Below are positions 42,862 through 51,166 of a stretch of 64,000 nucleotides of DNA, in pieces. This stretch comes from Streptomyces tendae. GTDB lineage: Bacteria > Actinomycetota > Actinomycetes > Streptomycetales > Streptomycetaceae. The notes beneath the pieces are model-generated. The model saw nothing but the letters and a program-made list of their open reading frames with translations, did not search any database and was not told the origin of the DNA. A program made the position numbers and the translations under genes. The stretch is taken from positions 62,001-126,000 of the forward strand of contig NZ_BMUY01000001.1 in assembly GCF_014650435.1 (NCBI RefSeq). The letters are read 5' to 3'. How positions within the stretch are numbered: position 1 is the stretch's first letter; the number at the start of each line of letters is the position of its first letter.

Positions 42862-43329
42862 TCAGCCCATGGGGATCCCGAGATCCCGCGTCAGAATCTC
42901 GACTAGCCTGCTCTCCGGGACCTCCGGGGGCGAGTAGCCCAACTCTCCGACGCACGCGACGAAGTCTCCGGGCAGGGCCAGGTGATACCGGTCCACGTAG
43001 TATGCGAGATCGTCCCGCCAGAGCCAGACACCGTCCGTGAGAAGCGAACCGGCGCTCACCAGGACCGGCCCTTCGGGATCCAGCACGTCCGCCTGCGCGC
43101 CCATCTCCGACCAGATCCCGGCGCCTTGCCGGAGGTACTCGACGAGTCGGTGCTCGTCCGCGTCCGCCGACGACCTCACCGCGTCCTTGATCGCGCCCTC
43201 GGTGGGGAAGCCCCAGCCGGGCGAGAGTTCGTCGAAGAACCCGACGGCCCGGACCGTACGTGCGCCCCGGGGACCCTCAGTCGGGCAACGGGATGCCCTC
43301 GGCCCGTGCGATGTCGAGTGCTCGTTCAA
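42862..43329 (-). CDS. Unknown protein, paralog of the 43277 gene
   Basis: The 155-residue protein shares its C-terminal half with the product of 43277: LLTDGVWLWRDDLAYYVDRY, then LPGDFVACVGELGYSPPEVP and a final LGIPMG. The only good in-frame start is ATG 43329, which overlaps the preceding gene by 53 bp. The core likely begins near VGFFDELSPGWGFP, but no usual start codon lies there. No signal peptide is seen. It follows a WXG-like gene, so type VII chaperone or immunity function is possible. Confidence 0.55.
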   Translation of the reverse strand: MNEHSTSHGPRASRCPTEGPRGARTVRAVGFFDELSPGWGFPTEGAIKDAVRSSADADEHRLVEYLRQGAGIWSEMGAQADVLDPEGPVLVSAGSLLTDGVWLWRDDLAYYVDRYHLALPGDFVACVGELGYSPPEVPESRLVEILTRDLGIPMG

Positions 43330-43651
43330 CGCTGACCTCCGGGGCCGAGAAACGGAGCGAGACGGCGTGCTGGACGAAGGCCGGTGGCGGCGCCACGCGG
43401 TGATGGCGGACGTGGTCCGACCAGGCGAGGGTCCAGACCCAGTGTCCGTCGGTCATGATCCCCACGCGTACACGCATGTGCGCCGAGTCGGAGAACGGGT
43501 CCGGGAGAGTGCCTGGAGCGAACAGTACGGGTTCCGCCTCCTCCAGGAACCTGGCCAGGGCCTCGGCGGCCTCGTCGGGGAGCGTGCCGGGAGCGAAGTC
43601 GGCCCCCAGCTGCGGCTCGCCGACGAGGTGAGGCACGGGCACCCTGGCCAT
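43277..43651 (-). CDS. Unknown protein, paralog of the 42862 gene
   Basis: The 124-residue soluble protein has repeated features with its neighbour: IMTDGHWVWTLAWSDHV and SLRFSAPEVSVERALDIARA, ending GIPLPD. ATG 43651 lies 3 bp from the stop of the WXG-like gene, so the three genes 43990 to 42862 probably form one transcript. I do not recognise the family. The aromatic core with the D-G-x-W motif is a useful search seed. Confidence 0.6.
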   Translation of the reverse strand: MARVPVPHLVGEPQLGADFAPGTLPDEAAEALARFLEEAEPVLFAPGTLPDPFSDSAHMRVRVGIMTDGHWVWTLAWSDHVRHHRVAPPPAFVQHAVSLRFSAPEVSVERALDIARAEGIPLPD

Positions 43652-43654
43652 CGG

Positions 43655-43990
43655 CTACTTGTCCTTGCCGCCCTTGCCGCCGCCCTTGTCCTCCGTCTTC
43701 ACGGCGTCGTTGACCTTCTTGGTGAGATCGTCATCGAGTTTCTTGAACTCGCGGACCACGGTGTCCGACATGCTCGCGAGGGCGTCGAGCTGCTGGGTGA
43801 TGTCCTCGCGGCCGTCCTCCCAGTTGGACTCGAAGTCGTCGAGCGCGTCGTTGACGCTGCCGTCGCCGATGTCGTCCTTGTAGGACTCGAAGAGCTTCTT
43901 CGTGTGGTTCAGCCGCGTCTTGAGCGACCGCAGCTGGCGACCGTAGTCCTCCAAGTCGCTCAACGGGATCGCGAGGTCGCTCTTGCCCAT
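43655..43990 (-). CDS. WXG100-like small helical protein
   Basis: The 111-residue helical protein has FESNWEDGREDITQQLD at the turn (about 53-69), close to a W-x-x-G pattern, and ends in a Gly/Lys-rich tail (KGGGKGGKDK). ATG 43990 begins MGKSDLAIPLSDLEDYGRQL. It is the fifth such small gene in the window and shows that WXG-like genes also lie inside the Tad region. The two following genes are unknown proteins that may be its partners. Confidence 0.75.
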   Translation of the reverse strand: MGKSDLAIPLSDLEDYGRQLRSLKTRLNHTKKLFESYKDDIGDGSVNDALDDFESNWEDGREDITQQLDALASMSDTVVREFKKLDDDLTKKVNDAVKTEDKGGGKGGKDK

Positions 43991-44151
43991 GGCCCGAAGT
44001 CCCTTCTGCGGGTCAGACGAAACGGAACGTGCCGGTCACAGCGTCGAAGATGTCGTGGAACGCCCTGGTTCCCGGGACAGAGGAATTATGTCTGCGTCAG
44101 CACCATACGAAAGATGCGAGCACGTGCGATGCCCTCGCTCGGCCCGCCCGG

Positions 44152-44355
44152 TCAGATCGTGGCCCTCTTGAGGCTCTGAACGAGGGCGTCGAAAGAGCCG
44201 ACGGGGATGGTGAGTGTGCCCTGGGAGGGCGCCTTCGAGTCGCGTATGGCTATGCGGGTGTGCAGGTCTGCGATCTCCACGCAGGTGTTGCCGTCGCCGC
44301 CGCCGGAGAACGACGATTTCCGCCAGCGCAGCGTCTCGGTCACTGCTCGCCTCAC
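44152..44355 (-). CDS. DUF397 small protein
   Basis: The 67-residue protein has LRWRKSSFSGGGDGNTCVEI and IAIRDSKAPSQGTL, the signature of DUF397, a common Streptomyces family. GTG 44355 lies in the stop of the XRE regulator (GTGA). Together with the regulator and the RsbW-like protein at 45419 it forms the widespread three-gene set thought to influence development and antibiotic production. DUF397 proteins are thought to work with their regulator. Confidence 0.93.
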   Translation of the reverse strand: MRRAVTETLRWRKSSFSGGGDGNTCVEIADLHTRIAIRDSKAPSQGTLTIPVGSFDALVQSLKRATI

Positions 44356-45203
44356 AGTTCCTTCGTCAAACGGTGGATGAAGTCCCGGGACGCCGCAGGG
44401 CTCAGCGACGCCTTCTCCACCTTACGGAACAGTGTTCGAAGCTGGTTCAGTTGAGGTTCCGCATCAATGAAGGCAGTGCCCGTGGGTGAGTCCCGAAGCA
44501 CCGTGTCCAACCGGGGCACAGGACCGCATGCCTGCATCATCGAAGCTTCGGCGCCGGCGAAACCGTCCTGGTCGGCGGGGATGATGCGGACGGTCGCGTG
44601 ACCGTCCTCGATCTGCGTCAGAATCTGGCGTAGCTGAGCCTGTGCCACGGCACGGTCGGCAACACGAACCCTGAGGGCGAACTCATGAATGATCGTCTCG
44701 TAGGGCGTCGGTTCGGCACCCTCGATCACGCAGCGCCGCCGCATCCGGTGCTCGATGCGCGGCGTCAGTTCGCTGTCGGGCAGGCCCGGCATCATGTACG
44801 TGTACACCGCGCGGGCATAGTCGGTGGTCTGGAGCAGTCCGGGGACGTGAGTGATCACGATTTCCCGCAGGGCCGTCGCATGATGTTCGACCTCGGCGGT
44901 GTCCAGGAAAACTGGGGGCAGTACGCCCCGATACTCCTCCCACCAGCCACGGGTGCGGTCGGTGGCCATGGCCACCAGTGCCTCGATCAGCCCTTCGTCC
45001 GGGCAGGCGTAGTGCACCGCGAGACGGCGTACGCGTTTGGCGCTTACTCCGGCGACCCCGGACTCGATTTGGCTCATCTGGACCGAGTCGGCGCCGAGTA
45101 GTGCGGCGGCCTCCCTGGACTTCATGCCCATCGACTCACGCAGTTTGCGCAGCTCAGAGCCCAAGCGCACCCTGCGGGCCGTGAGATGTCTCTTCGGCGG
45201 CAA
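44352..45203 (-). CDS. XRE-family regulator with DUF5753 sensor domain
   Basis: The 283-residue protein has an N-terminal XRE helix-turn-helix (LGSELRKLRESMG to MSQIESGVAGVSAKRVRRLA, about 15-55) and a C-terminal DUF5753 domain (VPGLLQTTDYARAVY; later RVADRAVAQAQLRQILTQIE). A TTG start at 45203 was chosen because AGGAGG lies 6 bases upstream and the protein then begins LPPKRHLTARRVRLG, the usual opening. The ATG at 45311 would add 36 unlike residues. It probably binds the TTTCCTA-AAAC-TAGGAAA palindrome at 45277. Confidence 0.9.
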   Translation of the reverse strand: MPPKRHLTARRVRLGSELRKLRESMGMKSREAAALLGADSVQMSQIESGVAGVSAKRVRRLAVHYACPDEGLIEALVAMATDRTRGWWEEYRGVLPPVFLDTAEVEHHATALREIVITHVPGLLQTTDYARAVYTYMMPGLPDSELTPRIEHRMRRRCVIEGAEPTPYETIIHEFALRVRVADRAVAQAQLRQILTQIEDGHATVRIIPADQDGFAGAEASMMQACGPVPRLDTVLRDSPTGTAFIDAEPQLNQLRTLFRKVEKASLSPAASRDFIHRLTKEL

Positions 45204-45276
45204 CCGACGCCTCCTGGTTTCAACTGCTCGCGCTGCGTAGCTCGTTCGGGGGTCAGAATACGGTAGGCGCTTGCAG

Positions 45277-45294
45277 TTTCCTAAAACTAGGAAA
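45277..45294. promoter_or_regulatory. Perfect palindrome TTTCCTA-AAAC-TAGGAAA
   Basis: Seven-base arms (45277-45283 and 45288-45294) are perfectly inverted with four bases between. It lies 74 bp upstream of the XRE start and 125 bp before the divergent RsbW-like gene. The AT-rich site in a GC-rich genome is a strong candidate operator for autoregulation. Confidence 0.7.
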
Positions 45295-45418
45295 TACCGT
45301 CGGTGACGCAACGCGTACTGTGCGATGCCGACGTGTGCCGGAAGTGCACCGATTCACTACGCCTTGGTGAGCGGCGAAGCCACCGGCCAACCATCCAACC
45401 ACCGAACGGAGTTCACCC

Positions 45419-45844
45419 ATGCCCGAGAACGAGCCTGTCGATCCTGCAGCCCCCTGGGAGTACACCCTCTACATCCCCAACGACCTGCGCGCCGTCACCG
45501 TCTGCCGCCGCACTCTCCGTCTCATCCTCACCATGCACGGCCTCATCCGCCTCGTGGACACCGCCGAACTGCTCGCGACCGAACTCGTCTCCAATGCCGT
45601 ACGGCACACCAAGGGGCCCGCCGCGCTGCGGGTGCGGTGGGCGGCGGGTGTGCTGCGGGTCGGGGCGTGGGATGCCGACCCGGGGCCGCCGGAGCCGTCC
45701 GGGAACCTGGACGCGCTCACGGACTCGGAGGAGGGGCGCGGTCTCGCGCTCGTGCGGGCGTGCGCGGACCTGTGGGGGTGGCAGCCGCTGGCCAGGGGCG
45801 GGGACCGGGGCAAGTACGTGTGGTGCGACCTTGTCGCGGCGTAA
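45419..45844 (+). CDS. RsbW-like anti-sigma/ATP-binding protein
   Basis: The 141-residue protein has a HATPase_c fold. Motif N is LLATELVSNAVRHTKG (about 52-67), G1 is LRVGAWDADPGPPE and G2 is DSEEGRGLALVRACADLWG. Such stand-alone GHKL proteins act as anti-sigma factors or serine kinases. ATG 45419 begins MPENEPVDPAAPWEY. It is divergent from the XRE regulator and likely shares its operator. Confidence 0.88.
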   Translation: MPENEPVDPAAPWEYTLYIPNDLRAVTVCRRTLRLILTMHGLIRLVDTAELLATELVSNAVRHTKGPAALRVRWAAGVLRVGAWDADPGPPEPSGNLDALTDSEEGRGLALVRACADLWGWQPLARGGDRGKYVWCDLVAA

Positions 45845-45879
45845 CGGGACGATCGGGCCGTACCGGAGAGGTGGGACGC

Positions 45880-46125
45880 ATGCCTAGGAAGATCCGTTAC
45901 TTCTTCGACAACCCAGTGGCTCTGCAGGTGCGTGAGGAAGGCCGGGTCGAGGGCCGGATCGAGGAGCGTGCCCGGATGACGCTCCGCATTCTCGAGTGGC
46001 GGGGCATCCCGGTGTGCTTCGCTCTGCGGGAGCGCGTGCTCGACTGCTGGGACCTCGGCCGGCTCGAAGTCTGGGCGCGGCGTGCGCTCAGCGTCGAACG
46101 GGCCGAGGATCTGTTCAGCGGTTGA
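45880..46125 (+). CDS. Short protein like the tail of Rpn/PD-(D/E)XK transposase-related proteins
   Basis: The 81-residue protein reads EEGRVEGRIEERARMTLRIL, then RGIPVCFALRERVLDCWDLG and ends RAEDLFSG. This is the C-terminal module of the Rpn-type nuclease family in Streptomyces, normally preceded by about 200 residues of nuclease domain, which is missing. It may be a truncated remnant or a short free-standing form. ATG 45880 is 35 bp from the RsbW-like stop. Its end overlaps the convergent secreted-protein gene by 11 bp. Confidence 0.55.
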   Translation: MPRKIRYFFDNPVALQVREEGRVEGRIEERARMTLRILEWRGIPVCFALRERVLDCWDLGRLEVWARRALSVERAEDLFSG

Positions 46126-47230
46126 TGGACTGGATTTCCTGGACTTCCATGTCCTGGGTCGTCTCGAAGGTGCCGTCCGGCAGGTCGCCCTGGGCGCCGT
46201 CGGTGCCCTCCCAGGAGATCTCCCAGGTGATCGAGGCATTCAGCTGGTACGGCTCGCCGTTCGACGCGCGGAGGTAGCGGATGCCGCAGGGCGGGGTCTG
46301 GTCGGCCTTGCCCTTCGTGTACGGCGTACCGATGGAGCCGTCGGCGTTGATCTCGCAGTCGCCGGAGGCGGGGAAGGTCTCGGCGTCGGCCGTGCCGGGT
46401 TCCAGGTGGAGGGCGACGGGCTTCGCGGTCGTCTCCGCCCACAGCCCGGTGCCCGGCAGCTCGGCCCGGACCTTGACCTCCTTGAAAGTGCCCTTGTCCA
46501 GCCAGACCCAAGTCGGCAGGTTCACCGTCGACTTCGTCTGGGGCTTCAGCTCGACCTCGGTCTTGGGTACGTCGATCTGGTCGTACGCGTAGGCCGCGAG
46601 CGTCTCCGGGGTGGGGGCGTGGGGGTCGTCCGGGATCGTGCCGGCGTCCTGCCAGAACATGACGCGGCCGCAGTCCCATGCCTCGGTGTCGTGCTCGTGC
46701 CCCTTGCGGACCACGCTGCGCCAGAACATCCCGTCCTTGCCCACGTTGTAGTCCTTGTAGCCGTTGGCCATGGTGTTCTTCGACGAGTTGATGTCGAAGT
46801 TGTCCTGCTCCTCGCCCTCCTCGTAGTGATCCACGAAGATGCCCGAGGTCCAGAACTCATGGGCGTTCACGGCGCCCAGGCCGCCGTTCTTCTTCAGGTC
46901 CGCGACCGCGGACTTCAGCTGCTCCGGCGTGAACACCGGCTCGTACCAGCAGACGGGCGGTTCCCAGTTGGGGTCGACGGAGGTCAGATCCTCCATGGAG
47001 CCGCTGCCGGTCCGGCCGTCGGGGTAGGTGACCTGGATCCTGGACTGGGAGACCGACGACAGCAGGGTGCGGCCGTTCGCGTCGCCCTTCGGCTTGTCGC
47101 TGCCTCCCGGCGTCGGGGTGGTGCCACCCACAGGTTTGTCGGCATTGGCCACTCCCGCCGCCCACAACACGGAACCAGCGGCAAGCGCAACGGCCCACTT
47201 CGCACGGCCGGGAGCGATCAGCCTCGGCAT
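46115..47230 (-). CDS. Secreted protein of unknown family, copy B
   Basis: The 371-residue protein has a signal peptide (about 1-31, ends VANA-D) and the same conserved points as copy A at 28874: PPVCWYEPV, GYKDYNVGKDGMFW, NLPTWVWLDK, SGDCEINADG and TPPCGIRYLR, closing VQEIQSINR. The four cysteines are conserved, which supports two disulfides. ATG 47230 overlaps the lipoprotein stop by 13 bp. Its function is unknown; conservation in two intact operons and one relic suggests a real, changing family. Confidence 0.75.
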   Translation of the reverse strand: MPRLIAPGRAKWAVALAAGSVLWAAGVANADKPVGGTTPTPGGSDKPKGDANGRTLLSSVSQSRIQVTYPDGRTGSGSMEDLTSVDPNWEPPVCWYEPVFTPEQLKSAVADLKKNGGLGAVNAHEFWTSGIFVDHYEEGEEQDNFDINSSKNTMANGYKDYNVGKDGMFWRSVVRKGHEHDTEAWDCGRVMFWQDAGTIPDDPHAPTPETLAAYAYDQIDVPKTEVELKPQTKSTVNLPTWVWLDKGTFKEVKVRAELPGTGLWAETTAKPVALHLEPGTADAETFPASGDCEINADGSIGTPYTKGKADQTPPCGIRYLRASNGEPYQLNASITWEISWEGTDGAQGDLPDGTFETTQDMEVQEIQSINR

Positions 47231-47883
47231 TCCGCGGCCTTCCCCTCAACGGTGATCTGCTGAGCCCGCCATACCGGCGAGTCCTGCTGGGGTGCCATGA
47301 GGAGGCTGAACTTCTGGTAGCTGGCCAGGCTCTCCTCGGTGCGGTGGACCTTTCCGGTCTTCACTTCCCTGCCGTAGGCCTTGGACTGGTCCTCGCAGAA
47401 CGTGACGAGGATCGACTTGGCCTTCTCGCCGTCACCCACAGGGCTGGTTTCTGCCTGGTAGTACCGGTCCTCACCGGTCAGGGTCCAGCCGCCGTCCACG
47501 TACTCCTGGATCTGCGACTCGGCGTACCGAGCGGCGCCGGCCGCCGAATAGAAGCCGTAGGCGGGGTCCTTGACATCCTGCTCGGTGATGCCGTGGTTCA
47601 GCGCTCTGATGTAGTTTGCGGCGTCGTCCAGCGCGGCAGCGGCGTCAGCGTCCGACGGCTTCTCGAAGTCGAAGACCAGCTTCAGGTCCTCGGGCAGGCT
47701 CACATCCGGGCGCTTCACGTCGGCCGCATCCGACGCCGAGGCCGACGGCGAGGAACTGCTCGCCCCCGTCTCCGCCCCCTTGATGTCGTCCGGCGAGGAA
47801 TCCTCTCCGCCGCAGGCGGTCAGGAGCAGGGCCGTCGTCGCGGCGAAGGTGGCGGCGGTCATGGTGAGTGCGCTGCGGGCCAC
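47218..47883 (-). CDS. Lipoprotein of unknown family, copy B
   Basis: The 221-residue protein starts at GTG 47883 behind GGGGGGAA. The lipobox is LLLTAC (cysteine about 23), with an acidic Ser-rich linker. LVFDFEKP, DDAANYIRALN, FCEDQSK and VKTGKVHR match copy A at 29953. It precedes the secreted protein and overlaps it, the same order as copy A. It is divergent from the LysM-BTAD gene across a 283-bp gap. No enzyme family was recognised. Confidence 0.78.
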   Translation of the reverse strand: MARSALTMTAATFAATTALLLTACGGEDSSPDDIKGAETGASSSSPSASASDAADVKRPDVSLPEDLKLVFDFEKPSDADAAAALDDAANYIRALNHGITEQDVKDPAYGFYSAAGAARYAESQIQEYVDGGWTLTGEDRYYQAETSPVGDGEKAKSILVTFCEDQSKAYGREVKTGKVHRTEESLASYQKFSLLMAPQQDSPVWRAQQITVEGKAAECRG

Positions 47884-48166
47884 TGGTGTTCCCCCCGGAG
47901 GTACGGCGTGTGCGACAGGGAACGAAGCTACCAGGGGCGCGTGCACGGCCTCTGGCCGGTTTTCGGGGATTGTGTGCGGTGTGTGAAGGCGGTCTCCGCA
48001 GAGGCGGTCAAAGGGCGTGAAACGGGCGGGCGTTGTGATGTGGGCCTCCCTGGCCCCTTCGCCGCCGCCGGTGGGAGTCCATAAGATCTCGGTAGGCTCA
48101 GCACACCCTCTTGCCGGACGCCCCCGCGGCCTTCGCCGCCCACGACCACGACCCAGGACTTGGCCC

Positions 48167-51166
48167 ATGCCGCGACGCCGCACCACCAGCTCGTCAAGCT
48201 CGACGGCTCCCTCGGCACCGAGAAACCGCACGCCGCAGCCCGTGCGGGTGCGGCGGCGGTCGTTCGGGGACTTCGTCAAGGCGTTCCTCGCCTTCCTGGT
48301 GCTGCTGGTGCTGGTCGTCGGGGTGCCGCTCGCGCTGGCCACCCAGATCGGCTGGCCGTTGCCCGACGGCGCGCCGAGCCTCGACTGGCTGCAGCGTGAG
48401 ATCACCGTGCAGACCTTCCTGCACATCCTCACCGTCATCGTCTGGTTCGCCTGGGCGCAGTTCACCGCCTGTGTGCTCGTCGAGGTCAAGGCCGCGCTGT
48501 CCGGTGTCGGGGTGCCGGGGCGGGTGCCCGGATCCGGGCCCAGTCAGCTGCTGGCCCGGCAGCTCGTCGCCGCCCTGCTCCTCGTCGGTGCCACCGCGGC
48601 GAGCCTCACGCCTGGGCTGTCGCAGCTGGGGCAGAGCCTGGAGGGGAACCAGAAGCCCTCCGTCGCCGCCGCCCAGCAGACGCCGGGGATCTTCGCCCAG
48701 CAGCAGGAGCAGGCGGCCGCCACCGCCAACGCCCTCGCCGAGCAGGCGGGACAGGCGGGCCAGGACGCCGCCCGCGCCGACGGCGGCTCCTCCGCCGCGC
48801 ACGGCGACACGAAGTACTACCGGATCCAGCCGCCCGAGGGACGTCACCACGACTCCCTCTGGGAGGTGGCCGAACGGCACCTCGGTGACGGGCGGCGGTA
48901 CAAGGAGATCTTCGAGCTCAACAAGGACCGGGTGCAGCCGGACGGTTCCCGGCTGTCCGAGGCCAGCCTCATCCGGCCCGGCTGGATCATGGAGATGCCC
49001 GGCGACGCCCGCGGCGGCGAGCTGGTCGAGATGCCCGACGAGGCGCCGAACGTCTCCGAGCAGGTGCAGCAGCAAATCAGCGACTACGCCCGGACCGGGG
49101 ACCATGCCCAAGGGAGTGGCGGTGGTGACGCCCAGGTCTCCCTGCCCGAGCAGCGGCCCGCGCCTGCCAGCCCCGCCAACCCCATCAACCCCGTCACGCC
49201 CGCCACCCCCGTCCCCGGCACGGGTGGGGAACACGCCGCTCCCGTCGCCGGACAGGAGGGCCACTCCTTCGGGCTGCCCGAGGCGCTCCTCACCGCGCCG
49301 CTCCTCGCCGCCGGTCTCCTCGGCGCCCTCGGGCGCAGGCGCCGGCAGGCGATGTGGCAGTCGGCGCTCGGCGCGGTCGGCGGCCGGCGCGGCATGGAGC
49401 CGCCCACGCCGACCGGCGACGCCCAGGACGCGCAGGACGCGCTCCTCGTCGGCGCCGACCCCGAGGGCGTACGCCTGCTCGACCGGTCGCTGCGCGGGCT
49501 GGCCGCCTCCCTCGCCGCCGAGTCCCGCCCGCTGCCCGTCGTCTACGCGGCCTGGATGAGCGGCAACGGCGACCTGCACCTCCAGCTCGCCCAGCCCGCC
49601 GGGAAGCCGCCCACGCCCTGGCAGCAGGGGCAGGACCAGACCTTCTGGATGCTCGCCCGCTCCGACGCCGAGGGGTACGAGGAGGCCGAGACGGCCGCGC
49701 CGTACCCCGGGCTCGTCAGCCTCGGCACCATGGACGACTCCCGGCTGCTGCTCAACCTGGAGGCCGTGCCCGGCATCGTCTCGCTCGGCGGCACCGAGGC
49801 CGACCGCGCCGCCGTCTTCGCGTCGGTCGCCGCCGAACTGGCCACCAACGGCTGGTCGGACCGTATGACCATCACCCTGGTCGGGTTCGGGGACGACCTC
49901 ACGCCCCTCGCGCCCAACCGGATCCGGCACCTCGACGGGTTCGAGGACCTGTTCGAGACCATGTCGGCCGAGACCCGGCAGCGGCGCGGCGCGCTCGGCG
50001 CCGCCGGGCACGACTCCGTGCTCACCGGCCGCACCGGGCCCGCCCAGCACACCCGCTGGGCCCCGCACCTCGTCCTCCTCGCCGCCCAGCCCTCCGACGA
50101 CGACGCGCTCAGGCTCGCCGAACTCGCCGCCGACGCCGGTCGGCTCGGCATCGGCTACCTCGTCGGCACCCAGGGCACCGACCTGCCCGGCGCCGCCTGG
50201 GAGATGGAGATCACCCGAGAGGGCCGACTGCTCGCACCGCTGCTCGGGCTCGAACTGGACGCCCAGATGCTGCCGACCGCCCAGCGGCGCGCCGTCGTCG
50301 AGCTGTTCACCGACGCCGATCCCGGCTCCGACCCCGAGGGCGGCCCCGGCCGGCCGGCCAACGCCCCGCCGTTCCTCGTCGACATCAGCGAGCAGGGCCG
50401 CCCCGCGGTGTACGCCCGCCTCGTCGGGTCGTACGAGATCATCGGTCTGGACACGCCCGACGGCGAGCGCAGCGCCCTGCTGCACGAGGCACTGGCGCTG
50501 CTCCTGCTGCACCGCGAGGGCGTCCACCCGCGCGTGCTGTCCTCCGCGCTGTGGCCGCGCGGCGTGACGGCGGACGTGCGCGACGCACTGTTGGAGCGGC
50601 TGCGGACCTGGCTCGGCTCCGACCCCGACGGCACGCCCCGGCTCGCCACCGACGCCACCGGACGCCTCACCCTCGCCAAGTCCGTCGTCTCCGACCTCGA
50701 CGTGCTGCGCTCCCTCTACTACGAGGCTACGCAGGGCCGGGGCGTCGACAGCCGCCAGGTGCGCGGGCGGCTGCTCACCGACGCCCTGGTGCTGGTGCGC
50801 GGACCGCTGCTCGCCGACCGGCCCGAGGGCCGCTACCGCTGGCTCACCCACGAGATCGTCGACGCCCAGCTCCCGCTGCTCGTCGCCGACACCGGGCTTG
50901 CGCTCTCCGAGTTCCACCTGGAGCGGGACCGCGCGGAGAAGGCCATCGAGGCGCTGAACGCGGCCCTGCGCACGGCTCCCGCCGACGAGCGCCTGTGGCA
51001 CGAGCTGCTGCGCGCCACCCACACCACCGGCGACCCCGACCGGCTGCGCGCCCTCGCCGCCGACCTCGTCGACCGCAGCGGGGCACGCGGGCTGCCGCCC
51101 CGCACCGAGGCGCTGCTCGACGAACTGCTGCCGACCTGGCGCGAGGGCGTCTCCGCCGCCGGATGA
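48167..51166 (+). CDS. Membrane-anchored LysM and BTAD-domain protein
   Basis: The 999-residue protein is unusual. It has membrane helices at about 37-60, 82-105 and 132-155, an extracytoplasmic Gln/Ala-rich region with a LysM-type wall-binding domain (about 221-285, DSLWEVAERHLGDGRRYKEI), another helix (about 370-395) and a long cytoplasmic C-terminus. The end (about 780-990) has a winged helix (LHREGVHPRVLSSALWPRGV) and a bacterial transcriptional activator (BTAD) domain. It could couple wall sensing to gene control. ATG 48167 is the nearest good start. The gene is coupled to the prepilin peptidase by ATGA. Confidence 0.85.
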   Translation: MPRRRTTSSSSSTAPSAPRNRTPQPVRVRRRSFGDFVKAFLAFLVLLVLVVGVPLALATQIGWPLPDGAPSLDWLQREITVQTFLHILTVIVWFAWAQFTACVLVEVKAALSGVGVPGRVPGSGPSQLLARQLVAALLLVGATAASLTPGLSQLGQSLEGNQKPSVAAAQQTPGIFAQQQEQAAATANALAEQAGQAGQDAARADGGSSAAHGDTKYYRIQPPEGRHHDSLWEVAERHLGDGRRYKEIFELNKDRVQPDGSRLSEASLIRPGWIMEMPGDARGGELVEMPDEAPNVSEQVQQQISDYARTGDHAQGSGGGDAQVSLPEQRPAPASPANPINPVTPATPVPGTGGEHAAPVAGQEGHSFGLPEALLTAPLLAAGLLGALGRRRRQAMWQSALGAVGGRRGMEPPTPTGDAQDAQDALLVGADPEGVRLLDRSLRGLAASLAAESRPLPVVYAAWMSGNGDLHLQLAQPAGKPPTPWQQGQDQTFWMLARSDAEGYEEAETAAPYPGLVSLGTMDDSRLLLNLEAVPGIVSLGGTEADRAAVFASVAAELATNGWSDRMTITLVGFGDDLTPLAPNRIRHLDGFEDLFETMSAETRQRRGALGAAGHDSVLTGRTGPAQHTRWAPHLVLLAAQPSDDDALRLAELAADAGRLGIGYLVGTQGTDLPGAAWEMEITREGRLLAPLLGLELDAQMLPTAQRRAVVELFTDADPGSDPEGGPGRPANAPPFLVDISEQGRPAVYARLVGSYEIIGLDTPDGERSALLHEALALLLLHREGVHPRVLSSALWPRGVTADVRDALLERLRTWLGSDPDGTPRLATDATGRLTLAKSVVSDLDVLRSLYYEATQGRGVDSRQVRGRLLTDALVLVRGPLLADRPEGRYRWLTHEIVDAQLPLLVADTGLALSEFHLERDRAEKAIEALNAALRTAPADERLWHELLRATHTTGDPDRLRALAADLVDRSGARGLPPRTEALLDELLPTWREGVSAAG

